A DNA stretch of 64,000 bases. Origin: Blautia sp. SC05B48. Its GTDB lineage: Bacteria; Bacillota; Clostridia; Lachnospirales; Lachnospiraceae. The stretch spans positions 3,239,501 to 3,303,500 of the forward strand of contig NZ_CP040518.1 of NCBI RefSeq assembly GCF_005848555.1, written 5' to 3'. Below are positions 16,437 through 24,456 of the stretch, in pieces. The notes beneath the pieces were generated by a model, which worked only from the letters and a program-made list of their open reading frames with translations, was not told the DNA's origin and ran no database searches. Numbering within the stretch: position 1 is the stretch's first letter; every line of letters begins with the position of its first letter. The position numbers and the translations under genes were made by a program.

Positions 16437-17816
16437 ATGATTAATGTAATTACAGAATTATCTAAGTATGTGATCCTCACATTGATGATCGTCTATACCT
16501 TTCATTGTTTTTATATGGTGTGGCGGCAGGATGAGGAAGAAAAGAGAGAACTGCTCCATCAGCAGCTGACCATGATCTTTTTTATTGATTTTACAGCATT
16601 TCTTGTGATCTATTTAAAAAGCATGGATTTCAGGGTCATCCTGTTCTATATCGAAATGATGATCTTTTTTGCAGCGATCCAGATCCTTTATCGAATTATT
16701 TATCCGAATGCATCGCTGCTTCTTTTAAATAATATGTGCATGCTCCTGAGCGTAGGATTTATCATGCTCTGCAGGCTTTCACTTCCGTCTGCAACTAAGC
16801 AGCTTCTGATCGTGGCCGCAGGAAGTGCAGTATCACTGGTGATACCGGTAATGATACGAAAAATGAAATTTTTAAAGGATCTTACATGGGCTTATGCCGG
16901 AATTGGTATTGTACTTCTGGCGGCAGTTCTTGTTCTGGCAAGCACAAGCTACGGTGCAAAGCTTTCTCTTATGGGAATCCAGCCTTCCGAGGTGATCAAG
17001 ATAACCTTCGTATTTTTTATGGCATCACTTCTGTGTACCAAGGTGGATTTTCGCAAAGTAGTACTGGCTACGATCGTTGCAGTGATCCATGTAGGGATCC
17101 TGGTCCTTTCCAGGGATCTGGGTAGTGCAGTAATCTTTTTTGTCACCTACCTTGTACTGATCTATGTGGCAACGAGAAATCCGAGCTATTTATTTCTGGG
17201 ACTTGGCGGAGGATGCGTTGGTTCGGTGATCGCATATCATCTTTTTGGACATGTCCGTCAGCGAGTCAGTGCCTGGAAGGATCCGATGGCTGTCTATCAA
17301 AATGAAGGTTATCAGATCGTGCAGTCTCTGTTTGCGATCGGAACCGGAGGCTGGTTTGGAATGGGACTTTGTCAGGGCTCTCCGGAGAAGATTCCGGTCG
17401 TAAAAAATGATTTTATCTTCAGTGCTATCTGCGAGGAACTGGGTGGCATTTTTGCCATCTGCCTGATTCTTGTATGCACAAGCTTTTTTCTGATGATCGT
17501 TACTATTGCACTAAAGATCAGGAATCCGTTTTATAAACTGATCGCACTGGGGCTCGGAACGGAATATGCTTTTCAGGTATTTCTGACCATTGGCGGTGCA
17601 ACCAAGTTTATTCCAATGACAGGAGTTACACTTCCGCTGGTGAGTTACGGAGGCAGTTCTGTCATGTGTACCATCCTGATGCTTGCGATCATTCAGGGAC
17701 TGTATATTCTGAGGGAAGATGAGGACGAACAAATTGAAACGCAGCGAAAAGAAACGATTGAAAGAAGAGGAAAGAGAGCAACGCCTGAGAGAAAGAGAAA
17801 TCGCCAGACTCCGTAG
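16437..17816 (+). CDS. FtsW/RodA/SpoVE (SEDS) peptidoglycan polymerase
   Basis: Polytopic membrane glycosyltransferase (459 residues, about ten hydrophobic segments) that polymerises lipid II. Conserved SEDS parts: GIQPSEVIKITFVFFMA, SRDLGSAVIFF (catalytic Asp), VKNDFIFSAICEELGG and GVTLPLVSYGGSS. An N-terminal extension of about 90 residues and a basic C-terminal tail lie outside the core. It starts six bases after the U32 gene and overlaps the PBP gene by 98 bases, so the three are probably one transcript. Confidence 0.9.
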   Translation: MINVITELSKYVILTLMIVYTFHCFYMVWRQDEEEKRELLHQQLTMIFFIDFTAFLVIYLKSMDFRVILFYIEMMIFFAAIQILYRIIYPNASLLLLNNMCMLLSVGFIMLCRLSLPSATKQLLIVAAGSAVSLVIPVMIRKMKFLKDLTWAYAGIGIVLLAAVLVLASTSYGAKLSLMGIQPSEVIKITFVFFMASLLCTKVDFRKVVLATIVAVIHVGILVLSRDLGSAVIFFVTYLVLIYVATRNPSYLFLGLGGGCVGSVIAYHLFGHVRQRVSAWKDPMAVYQNEGYQIVQSLFAIGTGGWFGMGLCQGSPEKIPVVKNDFIFSAICEELGGIFAICLILVCTSFFLMIVTIALKIRNPFYKLIALGLGTEYAFQVFLTIGGATKFIPMTGVTLPLVSYGGSSVMCTILMLAIIQGLYILREDEDEQIETQRKETIERRGKRATPERKRNRQTP

Positions 17817-19212
17817 AAAAAAGAACCGGCCTTTAACTTTTGTATCGGCCTTCTTTATATTGATCTTTGTCAGTCTGATCGGATATCTGGTCTATTTTGA
17901 CGCCATAAAAAGCGAAGATTTTATCAACAGCCCGTACAACACCCGTCAGGATACATTTTCGGACCGGGTAGTACGTGGAAGCATCCAGTCTTCGGATGGT
18001 GAGGTCCTGGCACAGACCAATGTGTATGAAGATGGAACAGAAGAGAGAACGTATCCGTTTTCCAATATTTTTGCACATGCAGTAGGATATGATACCAATG
18101 GTAAGAGCGGTTTGGAATCTGAAGCAAATTTCCAGCTTCTCACCTCCCATTCATTTTTTCTGGAACAGATGAAAAATGAATTCCTGGGAAAAAAGAATCA
18201 GGGTGATACCGTGATCTCCAGTCTGAATGCAGATCTTCAGACAACGGCATACAATTCTCTGGGAGACCGGAGAGGAGCGGTAGTTGTACTGGAACCATCC
18301 ACCGGACGTATCTTGGCTATGGTGAGCAAACCAGATTTTGATCCGAATACGATCGCACAGAACTGGGATACCCTTGTTAATGATGAAAGTAACAGCAGCC
18401 TTTTAAACCGTGCGACCAATGGAGCTTATCCGCCGGGATCAACATTTAAGATCGTCACGGCACTGGATTATTTCAGGCAAAAGGGATCACTGGAAGGATA
18501 TTCCTATCTGTGTCAGGGAAGTATTACAGTGGATGACCACACGATCCAGTGTTACAATGGTACAGTACATGGACAGGAGGATTTTTATTCCGCTTTTGCA
18601 CATTCCTGTAACTGTGCATTTGCAGATATGGGACTTGGTCTGGGAGGAGATACTCTGAAAAGTACTGCAGAGGATCTGCTCTTTAATAGGGCTCTTCCGC
18701 TGAATTCCTATAAAACCAGCCGCTTTACCCTTGATAAAGATTCTCCGAATGCACTTGTGATGCAGACCTCGATCGGTCAGGGTAACACTCTTGTTTCTCC
18801 GATGCATATGGCATTGATCACAAGTGCCATCGCCAATGATGGTGTACTGATGAAGCCAACGATGATCGATAAGATCGTGAATAATTCCGGTGATATGGTC
18901 AGAGAAACAGAAAAAACAGAATACAAACGTCTGATGACAAGAAATGAAGCCAATATCCTTGGAAAACTAATGAAAAATGTAGTTGAAAACGGTACGGCTT
19001 CTGCATTGAACGGGCGAGGATATACTGTTGCCGGAAAGACCGGTTCTGCGGAGTTTGATGAAAATGGCTCCAGTCATTCCTGGTTTGTGGGTTATTCTAA
19101 TGTAGATGATCCGGATATCGCCATTGCAGTGATCGTGGAAAACGGCGGAACCGGAAGTGAAGCGGCAGTTCCCATTGCGGCAGATGTTTTTGATGCATAT
19201 TATTTCGATTAA
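17719..19212 (+). CDS. Penicillin-binding protein (class B transpeptidase, PbpA-like)
   Basis: Membrane-anchored D,D-transpeptidase (up to 497 residues). A very basic cytoplasmic N-terminus and one membrane span (about 39-60) precede a short pedestal and the transpeptidase domain with STFK (Ser241-Lys244), SCN (296-298) and KTGS (from 440). The length matches the PbpA partner of SEDS proteins rather than large PBP2 or SpoVD forms. The ATG at 17719 lies 98 bases inside the SEDS gene; a TTG at 17734, nine bases after GAGG, may be the real start. Confidence 0.9.
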   Translation: MRTNKLKRSEKKRLKEEEREQRLREREIARLRRKKNRPLTFVSAFFILIFVSLIGYLVYFDAIKSEDFINSPYNTRQDTFSDRVVRGSIQSSDGEVLAQTNVYEDGTEERTYPFSNIFAHAVGYDTNGKSGLESEANFQLLTSHSFFLEQMKNEFLGKKNQGDTVISSLNADLQTTAYNSLGDRRGAVVVLEPSTGRILAMVSKPDFDPNTIAQNWDTLVNDESNSSLLNRATNGAYPPGSTFKIVTALDYFRQKGSLEGYSYLCQGSITVDDHTIQCYNGTVHGQEDFYSAFAHSCNCAFADMGLGLGGDTLKSTAEDLLFNRALPLNSYKTSRFTLDKDSPNALVMQTSIGQGNTLVSPMHMALITSAIANDGVLMKPTMIDKIVNNSGDMVRETEKTEYKRLMTRNEANILGKLMKNVVENGTASALNGRGYTVAGKTGSAEFDENGSSHSWFVGYSNVDDPDIAIAVIVENGGTGSEAAVPIAADVFDAYYFD

Positions 19213-19240
19213 ATTGAGAACAGTATCTGCTTCTTGCCCC

Positions 19241-19269
19241 TTGCCTATAAGGTGAAAAAGAGGTATACT
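19241..19269 (+). promoter_or_regulatory. Promoter of the Nudix gene
   Basis: TTGCCT, 17-base spacer, TATACT, 44 bases before the ATG. Confidence 0.8.
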
Positions 19270-19312
19270 ATAGCCAGTGCAAAAGACACACGCATTACAG
19301 GAGGATTGCAAT

Positions 19313-19768
19313 ATGATAGAAGCAACAAGCTGTGGCGGTGTGGTAATTCATCGGGGTAAGATCCTGGCATTGTATAAATCCTACAGGAATCGTTATGAAG
19401 GATGGGTGCTTCCCAAAGGAACTGTAGAAAAAGGAGAGACTTTTGAGCAGACTGCTTTGCGTGAAGTAATGGAAGAAGCAGGTGTTCGGGCCTCTATCGT
19501 GAAATATATCGGCAAGAGTCAGTATAATTTCACCGTTCCGGAGGATGTGGTAATGAAAGAGGTACACTGGTATCTCATGATAGCTGATAATTATCATAGC
19601 AAACCCCAGCGAGAGGAATATTTTGTAGATTCCGGATACTATAAGTTTCATGAAATCTATCATCTTCTCCGTTTTTCCAACGAGAAGCATATCGTGGAAC
19701 AGGCCTATCAGGAGTATCTGGAAATGCGAAGTGAGGGCGTCTGGGCGAAACAGCAGAAGTATTTTTAA
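19313..19768 (+). CDS. Nudix hydrolase
   Basis: A 151-residue pyrophosphohydrolase. The Nudix box is complete at about residues 37-59: GTVEKGETFEQTALREVMEEAGV fits G-x5-E-x7-REUxEExGU (split here as GTVEKGETFEQT and ALREVMEEAGV). The early SCGGVVIHRGKILAL strand resembles Ap4A/diadenosine-type and YjhB-type members; the substrate cannot be told. Start at 19313 has AGGAGG eight bases upstream; a longer in-frame ATG at 19277 is not supported. Own promoter and downstream hairpin: single gene. Confidence 0.88.
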   Translation: MIEATSCGGVVIHRGKILALYKSYRNRYEGWVLPKGTVEKGETFEQTALREVMEEAGVRASIVKYIGKSQYNFTVPEDVVMKEVHWYLMIADNYHSKPQREEYFVDSGYYKFHEIYHLLRFSNEKHIVEQAYQEYLEMRSEGVWAKQQKYF

Positions 19769-19775
19769 CAACAGG

Positions 19776-19806
19776 ACAGGGCTGTGTACTTACGCAGCCC
19801 TGTTTG
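19776..19806 (+). terminator. Hairpin after the Nudix gene
   Basis: Perfect stem ACAGGGCTG / CAGCCCTGT with a 10-base loop, but only three T follow, so termination may be partial. Confidence 0.6.
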
Positions 19807-19832
19807 GCATTATAAACGGAGGTGATGGCAGA

Positions 19833-20144
19833 TTGCTGAAATGGATGAAAAACTATTACATAGGAAATGATGTAAAAAATCCTACCAGAATAAGAGCCAG
19901 GATCACTGCTGGCAAATTTGTGCCAGATATCTACGTTGTTACTTTGTCTGATAATCCCGGAAATATTTTGGAAATTCTTCCCGCAGGCATGCTTGTACAG
20001 CGAAGCGCCAGAGACACCTGTCCTTTGATCATTGGAATGGCCAGAGGAAAATCAGGTGCTATACAGATGGCACAGGATGTGATCGAACAGGTTTATACCG
20101 AAACTGGAAATTTTAAAATAAAAGAATATCTGAAAAACAGGTGA
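19833..20144 (+). CDS. Conserved hypothetical protein, 103 residues
   Basis: Not recognised. A compact mixed alpha/beta sequence without membrane segments (ILEILPAGMLVQRSARDTCPLIIGMARGKSGAIQMAQDVIEQVY). The TTG start at 19833, nine bases after GGAGGTG, is preferred; the first in-frame ATG is four codons later. It is followed after four bases by the DUF2953 gene and then gerW, so it probably belongs to that sporulation operon. Confidence 0.6.
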   Translation: MLKWMKNYYIGNDVKNPTRIRARITAGKFVPDIYVVTLSDNPGNILEILPAGMLVQRSARDTCPLIIGMARGKSGAIQMAQDVIEQVYTETGNFKIKEYLKNR

Positions 20145-20148
20145 ACTA

Positions 20149-21210
20149 ATGCTGCATATATTATGGCTGATAATAAAATGGATATTGATCCTTCTGGGGA
20201 TCCTGATCGGGCTGATCTTTCTGATCCTGCTGCTTCTTTTGTTCTGTCCGATCAGATACAGAGGGAAATTAAAAAAAGACCGTACGGATAGTCTTCGTGA
20301 AATACATGCTACCGGTGAAGTGAGCTGGCTGCTTCATATAATATCTGCACAGGTATTCTGGGAGCAGGGCGTTCTGAAAACAAAAATATGTTTTTTAGGG
20401 ATTCCGTTGGAAAAATTAAAAAATCTGTTTCGTAAAAAAAGGGAACCAAGAGCTCTTTCCAACTCCGGAAATCAAAATGCAAAAAAACAGACAGAGTCTT
20501 CCAGAAGCCATGAAAAGACATCAAAAAGCGAACAGCAGAACGATGCAGCAGAGTTACAAATGTCTGAGCCTCAGGAAGATACTGTTGAAGATATAAATGA
20601 AATTTCGGAAAAGGTAATAATGGAGCCGATATCGATTTCTGAAGAAATATCGGAAGATGAAAAGAAGCTTCGGACAAAGATTGCAGATTTAATTTTGAAT
20701 ATAGTGGGAAAAATAAAAACGGCAGTTGGAAAGCTGATCCGAATCATTCATAATTTTCTTGGAATCCCCAAAAGGATTCTGAAAAAAATTCAAAGTCTTG
20801 CATTAACAATCCGGAATTTCTGTGATAAGATAAACTGGTGGAAAGAATTTTTAGACCATCCCCGAATCAAAGAGGCTCTTTCCTTTCTGTGGAAAAATGC
20901 AAAAAAACTGATTTATCATGTGCTTCCGACAAGGATCACCGGAAAAATCACATTTGGCAATGAAGATCCGGCAGTTACAGGTATGGTATTGGCTGTATTA
21001 GGAATGACGATTCCTTTTCATAAAAACAAGATCGAAGCAGCGCCCCTTTTTGATAATGAAAATGTTCTTGAAGGAGAGATCCTGTTAAAGGGAAGGATTT
21101 ACGGAATTGTAGTTCTCAAAACAGCAGCAGAGCTTTATTTCAATAAAAATATAAAATACGTCATCCACCGATGGAGACATAAGGAGGTAAAACATGGAGA
21201 AAGAGAATAA
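20149..21210 (+). CDS. DUF2953 (YtfI-like) membrane protein
   Basis: A 353-residue protein: strongly hydrophobic N-terminus (residues 3-35), a charged, poorly conserved linker (Glu/Lys/Ser rich, about 100-180), and a C-terminal DUF2953 region (FGNEDPAVTGMVLAVLGM; GRIYGIVVLKTAAELYFN). The family includes B. subtilis YtfI, next to ytfJ/gerW, and this order is kept here. Function unknown, presumably sporulation. The 3' end overlaps gerW by 17 bases. Confidence 0.78.
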   Translation: MLHILWLIIKWILILLGILIGLIFLILLLLLFCPIRYRGKLKKDRTDSLREIHATGEVSWLLHIISAQVFWEQGVLKTKICFLGIPLEKLKNLFRKKREPRALSNSGNQNAKKQTESSRSHEKTSKSEQQNDAAELQMSEPQEDTVEDINEISEKVIMEPISISEEISEDEKKLRTKIADLILNIVGKIKTAVGKLIRIIHNFLGIPKRILKKIQSLALTIRNFCDKINWWKEFLDHPRIKEALSFLWKNAKKLIYHVLPTRITGKITFGNEDPAVTGMVLAVLGMTIPFHKNKIEAAPLFDNENVLEGEILLKGRIYGIVVLKTAAELYFNKNIKYVIHRWRHKEVKHGERE

Positions 21211-21565
21211 TTTCAAAGATACCGTGAATTCATTATTTAAAGGAATGGATGGCTTTGTATCGGCCAAGACAGTGGTTGGCGATGCCATTCATGTAGGTGA
21301 TACCATTATTCTTCCTCTGGTCGATGTATCTTTCGGCGTGGGAGCCGGAGCTTTTGAAGGGGATAAGAAGAACAACGGTGGCGGAGGTCTTGCCGGAAAG
21401 ATGTCTCCCTGTGCAGTGCTTGTGATCCAGAATGGAAGCACCAAACTTGTAAACGTAAAAAATCAGGATGGTCTTACCAAAGTCCTGGATATGGTGCCGG
21501 ATTTTGTGAACCGTTTTGCACCAGGTGCAGGCAATGCTGAGGATACAGACGGGAAAGAAGAGTAG
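21194..21565 (+). CDS. gerW: GerW family spore protein (YtfJ)
   Basis: A 123-residue sporulation protein. Family marks are GDTIILPLVDVSFGVGAG, a glycine-rich loop (NNGGGGLAGKMSPCAVLVI) and VLDMVPDF. In Bacillus GerW is needed for normal germination responses. AAGGAGG lies before the ATG, inside the end of the DUF2953 gene. Confidence 0.92.
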   Translation: MEKENNFKDTVNSLFKGMDGFVSAKTVVGDAIHVGDTIILPLVDVSFGVGAGAFEGDKKNNGGGGLAGKMSPCAVLVIQNGSTKLVNVKNQDGLTKVLDMVPDFVNRFAPGAGNAEDTDGKEE

Positions 21566-21624
21566 TATTCCATTCAGATTTCATGCATATACTGTAATAA
21601 AAAACAGGAAATGAGCAGACAGGA

Positions 21625-21762
21625 GTGGGAAAGCTAACTGGTTTTATGCTGTTTTTTATTGGTGTAGGCATGGTTCTTGGTATCCTTATTACAGAGAATT
21701 TTATTGTGATCGCAATGGCAGTCGTATGTCTGCTGTGCGGATATCATATGTTTTGCAGATAA
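21625..21762 (+). CDS. Small two-span membrane protein, 45 residues
   Basis: MGKLTGFMLFFIGVGMVLGI followed by LITENFIVIAMAVVCLLCGY gives two hydrophobic helices with a short polar turn (ITEN). The frame is closed upstream by TGA at 21611. The GTG start is uncertain because the purine-rich segment overlaps it. Likely co-transcribed with gerW; the stop is followed at once by a perfect hairpin. Confidence 0.5.
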   Translation: MGKLTGFMLFFIGVGMVLGILITENFIVIAMAVVCLLCGYHMFCR

Positions 21763-21795
21763 GCGGGAAGTGTGCACCTGGCATACTTCCCGCTT
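21761..21795 (+). terminator. Hairpin ending the gerW transcript
   Basis: Perfect 11-bp stem AAGCGGGAAGT / ACTTCCCGCTT, 13-base loop. The first arm begins in the stop codon of the 45-residue ORF. Only a weak T tract follows. Confidence 0.65.
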
Positions 21796-21820
21796 GTAAT
21801 TTATCTGTCTTAAAGATAAA

Positions 21821-21847
21821 AAAACAGCCCCCGCATTCTACGGGGGC
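21821..21847 (-). terminator. rpmB terminator
   Basis: On the reverse strand GCCCCCG / CGGGGGC followed by TGTTTTTTT, just after the rpmB stop. Confidence 0.88.
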
Positions 21848-21859
21848 ATACGATATTAC

Positions 21860-22048
21860 TTACGCTCTTTCAACTTTTCCGGATCTTAAACAAGAAGTAC
21901 ATACATACATTTTCTTTGCTCCGCCGGCAGTTGTTTTTACTCTGACGGATTTAACGTTAGATTTCCACATTTTGTTGGATCTTCTATGGGAATGACTCAC
22001 ATTGTTTCCGAAATGAGCTCCTTTATCGCAGATTGCACATTTAGCCAT
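21860..22048 (-). CDS. rpmB: Ribosomal protein L28
   Basis: A 62-residue large-subunit protein, full length. It has two CxxC pairs (CAICDKG and CTSCLRSG), the zinc-binding form of L28. AGGAGGTG precedes the ATG at 22048. Reverse-strand gene with its own promoter and terminator, divergent from yloU as in other Firmicutes. Confidence 0.97.
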   Translation of the reverse strand: MAKCAICDKGAHFGNNVSHSHRRSNKMWKSNVKSVRVKTTAGGAKKMYVCTSCLRSGKVERA

Positions 22049-22078
22049 GAATAGCACCTCCTTTTATCAACAGTCATC

Positions 22079-22107
22079 ATTTTAACAGATGAATTGCTCT
22101 TTTGCAA
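22079..22107 (-). promoter_or_regulatory. rpmB promoter
   Basis: Reverse strand TTGCAA (22102-22107), 17-base spacer, TAAAAT (22079-22084). Confidence 0.8.
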
Positions 22108-22338
22108 GCAAAAAAAGGAAATTTATTAAAAATTCTGCAAAGAGTTTTAAGGAAAGTATTCCATACCTCCGGGAACAGGGCGGATCATGGTGGAATTAAG
22201 CGTTGTGTTCTTGCAAGAAAAGCAATATATTTATACTATGAAGACTTGGAAATGCTGATTTTATGCCATTTCCGGATATGTAGGATGCTTTGAAAATAAA
22301 GTAATTTTCTATAAGATAAAACAAGTTGAACTCTATCA

Positions 22339-22367
22339 TTGCGTAATTATAAAAAAAAGGTTATAAT
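22339..22367 (+). promoter_or_regulatory. Promoter of the yloU operon
   Basis: TTGCGT, 17-base spacer, TATAAT. The stretch 22108-22338 between the divergent promoters holds no supported feature. Confidence 0.8.
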
Positions 22368-22411
22368 AGTTTTATATAATTTAATCTGAATGAAACAATG
22401 GAGGTAACCAT

Positions 22412-22771
22412 ATGAATGGACGTATAGATTCCGGATTGGGTCAGATTGTAATTGATACGGATGTCATTGCGACTTATGCCGGCAGTGTGGCGGTAGAGTG
22501 TTTTGGCATCATTGGAATGGCAGCTATCAGTATGAAGGATGGCCTGGTCAAGCTTTTGCGTATTGACAGCCTGAAGCATGGTATCAGTGTTAAGATCACG
22601 GATGATAATAAGATCCGGCTGAATTTTCATGTCATCGTAGCATATGGCGTGAATATCAGTACTATTGCGGACAATCTTGTCAACAATGTAAAATATAAAG
22701 TCGAAGCCTTTACAGGAATGGAGATTGAGAAAATCAACATTATGGTTGAGGGCGTACGTGCAATAGATTAG
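22412..22771 (+). CDS. yloU: Asp23/Gls24 family protein (YloU)
   Basis: A 119-residue Asp23/Gls24 domain protein, with VIATYAGSVAVECFGIIGM and YGVNISTIADNLVNNVKYKVE as conserved parts. Staphylococcal members are membrane-peripheral and linked to envelope stress. GGAGG precedes the ATG. It is always next to the DAK2 kinase gene, which starts 17 bases later. Confidence 0.9.
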   Translation: MNGRIDSGLGQIVIDTDVIATYAGSVAVECFGIIGMAAISMKDGLVKLLRIDSLKHGISVKITDDNKIRLNFHVIVAYGVNISTIADNLVNNVKYKVEAFTGMEIEKINIMVEGVRAID

Positions 22772-22788
22772 TTTTAGAGGAGGAACTT

Positions 22789-24444
22789 GTGGTGAATAAC
22801 AAAACCATAGATGCTAAAATACTTTCCAGAATGTTTCTGTCCGGAGCAAAAAATCTGGAAGCGAAGAAAGAATGGATCAATGAACTGAATGTGTTTCCTG
22901 TACCTGACGGAGATACAGGAACCAATATGACGCTTACCATCATGTCTGCTGCTTCCGAAGTAGGTGCTCTTACAGATCCGGATATGGAATCCCTTGCAAA
23001 GGCAATTTCTTCCGGTTCCCTTCGTGGAGCCAGAGGTAATTCCGGTGTTATCCTGTCACAGCTTCTGCGTGGATTTACCAGAGGTGTGCGTAAACTTACG
23101 GATCTGGATGCACCTGCCATTGCCGCAGCTATGGAGCGAGGCGTTGAGACTGCATACAAGGCAGTTATGAAACCAAAAGAGGGAACCATTCTTACTGTAG
23201 CCAGAGCTGCAGCAGACAGAGCAGCAGAGCTTGCTGATGCGGCAGAAGATCTGGATGCTTTTTTCGACGGGATCTTTCAGCATGCAGAGGAAACTCTTGC
23301 CAGAACACCGGAGATGCTTCCGGTCCTGAAAGAAGCAGGTGTTGTGGATTCTGGTGGACAGGGACTTCTGGAAGTTTTCCGTGGTGCCATCGACGGATAT
23401 CATGGAAAAGAAGTGGATTATTCCCAGTTTGAAACAGTAGCTCCTAAGATCACAAAAATTTCTCCTCAGGCAGAGGCAGACATTAAATTTGGATATTGTA
23501 CAGAATTTATTATTCTTCTTGAAAAACCGCTTCCACAGGATGAGATCGACCGTTTCCGTGAATTTCTGGATTCCATCGGTGATTCCATTGTTTTGGTGGC
23601 TGATGATGAGATTGTCAAGGTACACGTGCACACCAATCATCCGGGACAGGCTTTTGAACGCGCACTCACGTATGGTCAGCTTTCCCGCATGAAGATTGAC
23701 AATATGAGAGAAGAACATCAGGAAAAACTGATCAAAGATGCGGAAAAACTTGCAAAAGAACAGGCAGAAAACAAGGAACCTCCTAAGGATCATGGCTTTA
23801 TTTCCGTATCCGTAGGCGAGGGACTTTCTCAGATTTTCCGTGAACTTGGCGTAGATTATCTGATCGAAGGCGGCCAGACTATGAATCCAAGTACCGAAGA
23901 TATGCTCAATGCTATTGAGAAAGTAAATGCAAAAACAATTTATATTTTCCCGAATAACAAGAATATTATCCTTGCAGCAAATCAGGCGAGGGATCTGACT
24001 GAGGATAAGGAGATCATTGTAGTACCAACCAAGACAATCCCACAGGGAATTTCTGCAATGATCAGCTTTGTTCCGGAAAAAGGTGGCGAGGAGAATCTTG
24101 CTTCCATGACAGATGCTATATCCAGAGTAAAAACCGGACAGATTACTTATGCAGTTCGTGACACACGCATTGATGACAAGGAAATCCATGAGGGAGATAT
24201 CATGGGAATCGGTGATGCAGGTATCCTTGCAGTAGGCAGGGATCGACTTCAGGTAGCAGAGGAGATGGTAGCAGAGATGGTTGACGAGGAATCTGAGATC
24301 ATCAGTGTTTACTATGGTGAGGATGTATCGGAAGAAGATGCAGAGGCACTTTCTGATTCTCTTACTGAGAAATATCCGGAGTGCGAGGTTGAGCTGAACC
24401 AGGGCGGACAACCGATCTACTACTATCTGATTTCTGTAGAATAA
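22789..24444 (+). CDS. DAK2-domain fatty acid kinase A-like protein (YloV/FakA)
   Basis: A 551-residue protein of FakA length. The N-terminal DhaL/DAK2 nucleotide domain carries the metal-binding PDGDTGTNM (Asp40, Asp42) and SSGSLRGARGNSGVILSQ; the C-terminal FakA domain contains VKVHVHTNHPG and QGGQPIYYYLIS. In Staphylococcus FakA phosphorylates fatty acids held by FakB (DegV family) for phospholipid synthesis. Starts with GTG GTG after GAGGAGG, either codon being possible. No FakB gene is in the window. Confidence 0.9.
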   Translation: MVNNKTIDAKILSRMFLSGAKNLEAKKEWINELNVFPVPDGDTGTNMTLTIMSAASEVGALTDPDMESLAKAISSGSLRGARGNSGVILSQLLRGFTRGVRKLTDLDAPAIAAAMERGVETAYKAVMKPKEGTILTVARAAADRAAELADAAEDLDAFFDGIFQHAEETLARTPEMLPVLKEAGVVDSGGQGLLEVFRGAIDGYHGKEVDYSQFETVAPKITKISPQAEADIKFGYCTEFIILLEKPLPQDEIDRFREFLDSIGDSIVLVADDEIVKVHVHTNHPGQAFERALTYGQLSRMKIDNMREEHQEKLIKDAEKLAKEQAENKEPPKDHGFISVSVGEGLSQIFRELGVDYLIEGGQTMNPSTEDMLNAIEKVNAKTIYIFPNNKNIILAANQARDLTEDKEIIVVPTKTIPQGISAMISFVPEKGGEENLASMTDAISRVKTGQITYAVRDTRIDDKEIHEGDIMGIGDAGILAVGRDRLQVAEEMVAEMVDEESEIISVYYGEDVSEEDAEALSDSLTEKYPECEVELNQGGQPIYYYLISVE

Positions 24445-24456
24445 AGAGTATAAAAA

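Noticed and set aside
22102..22293. ORF of 63 residues between rpmB and yloU
   Set aside because: Starts on the rpmB -35 element, has no ribosome site and looks random.
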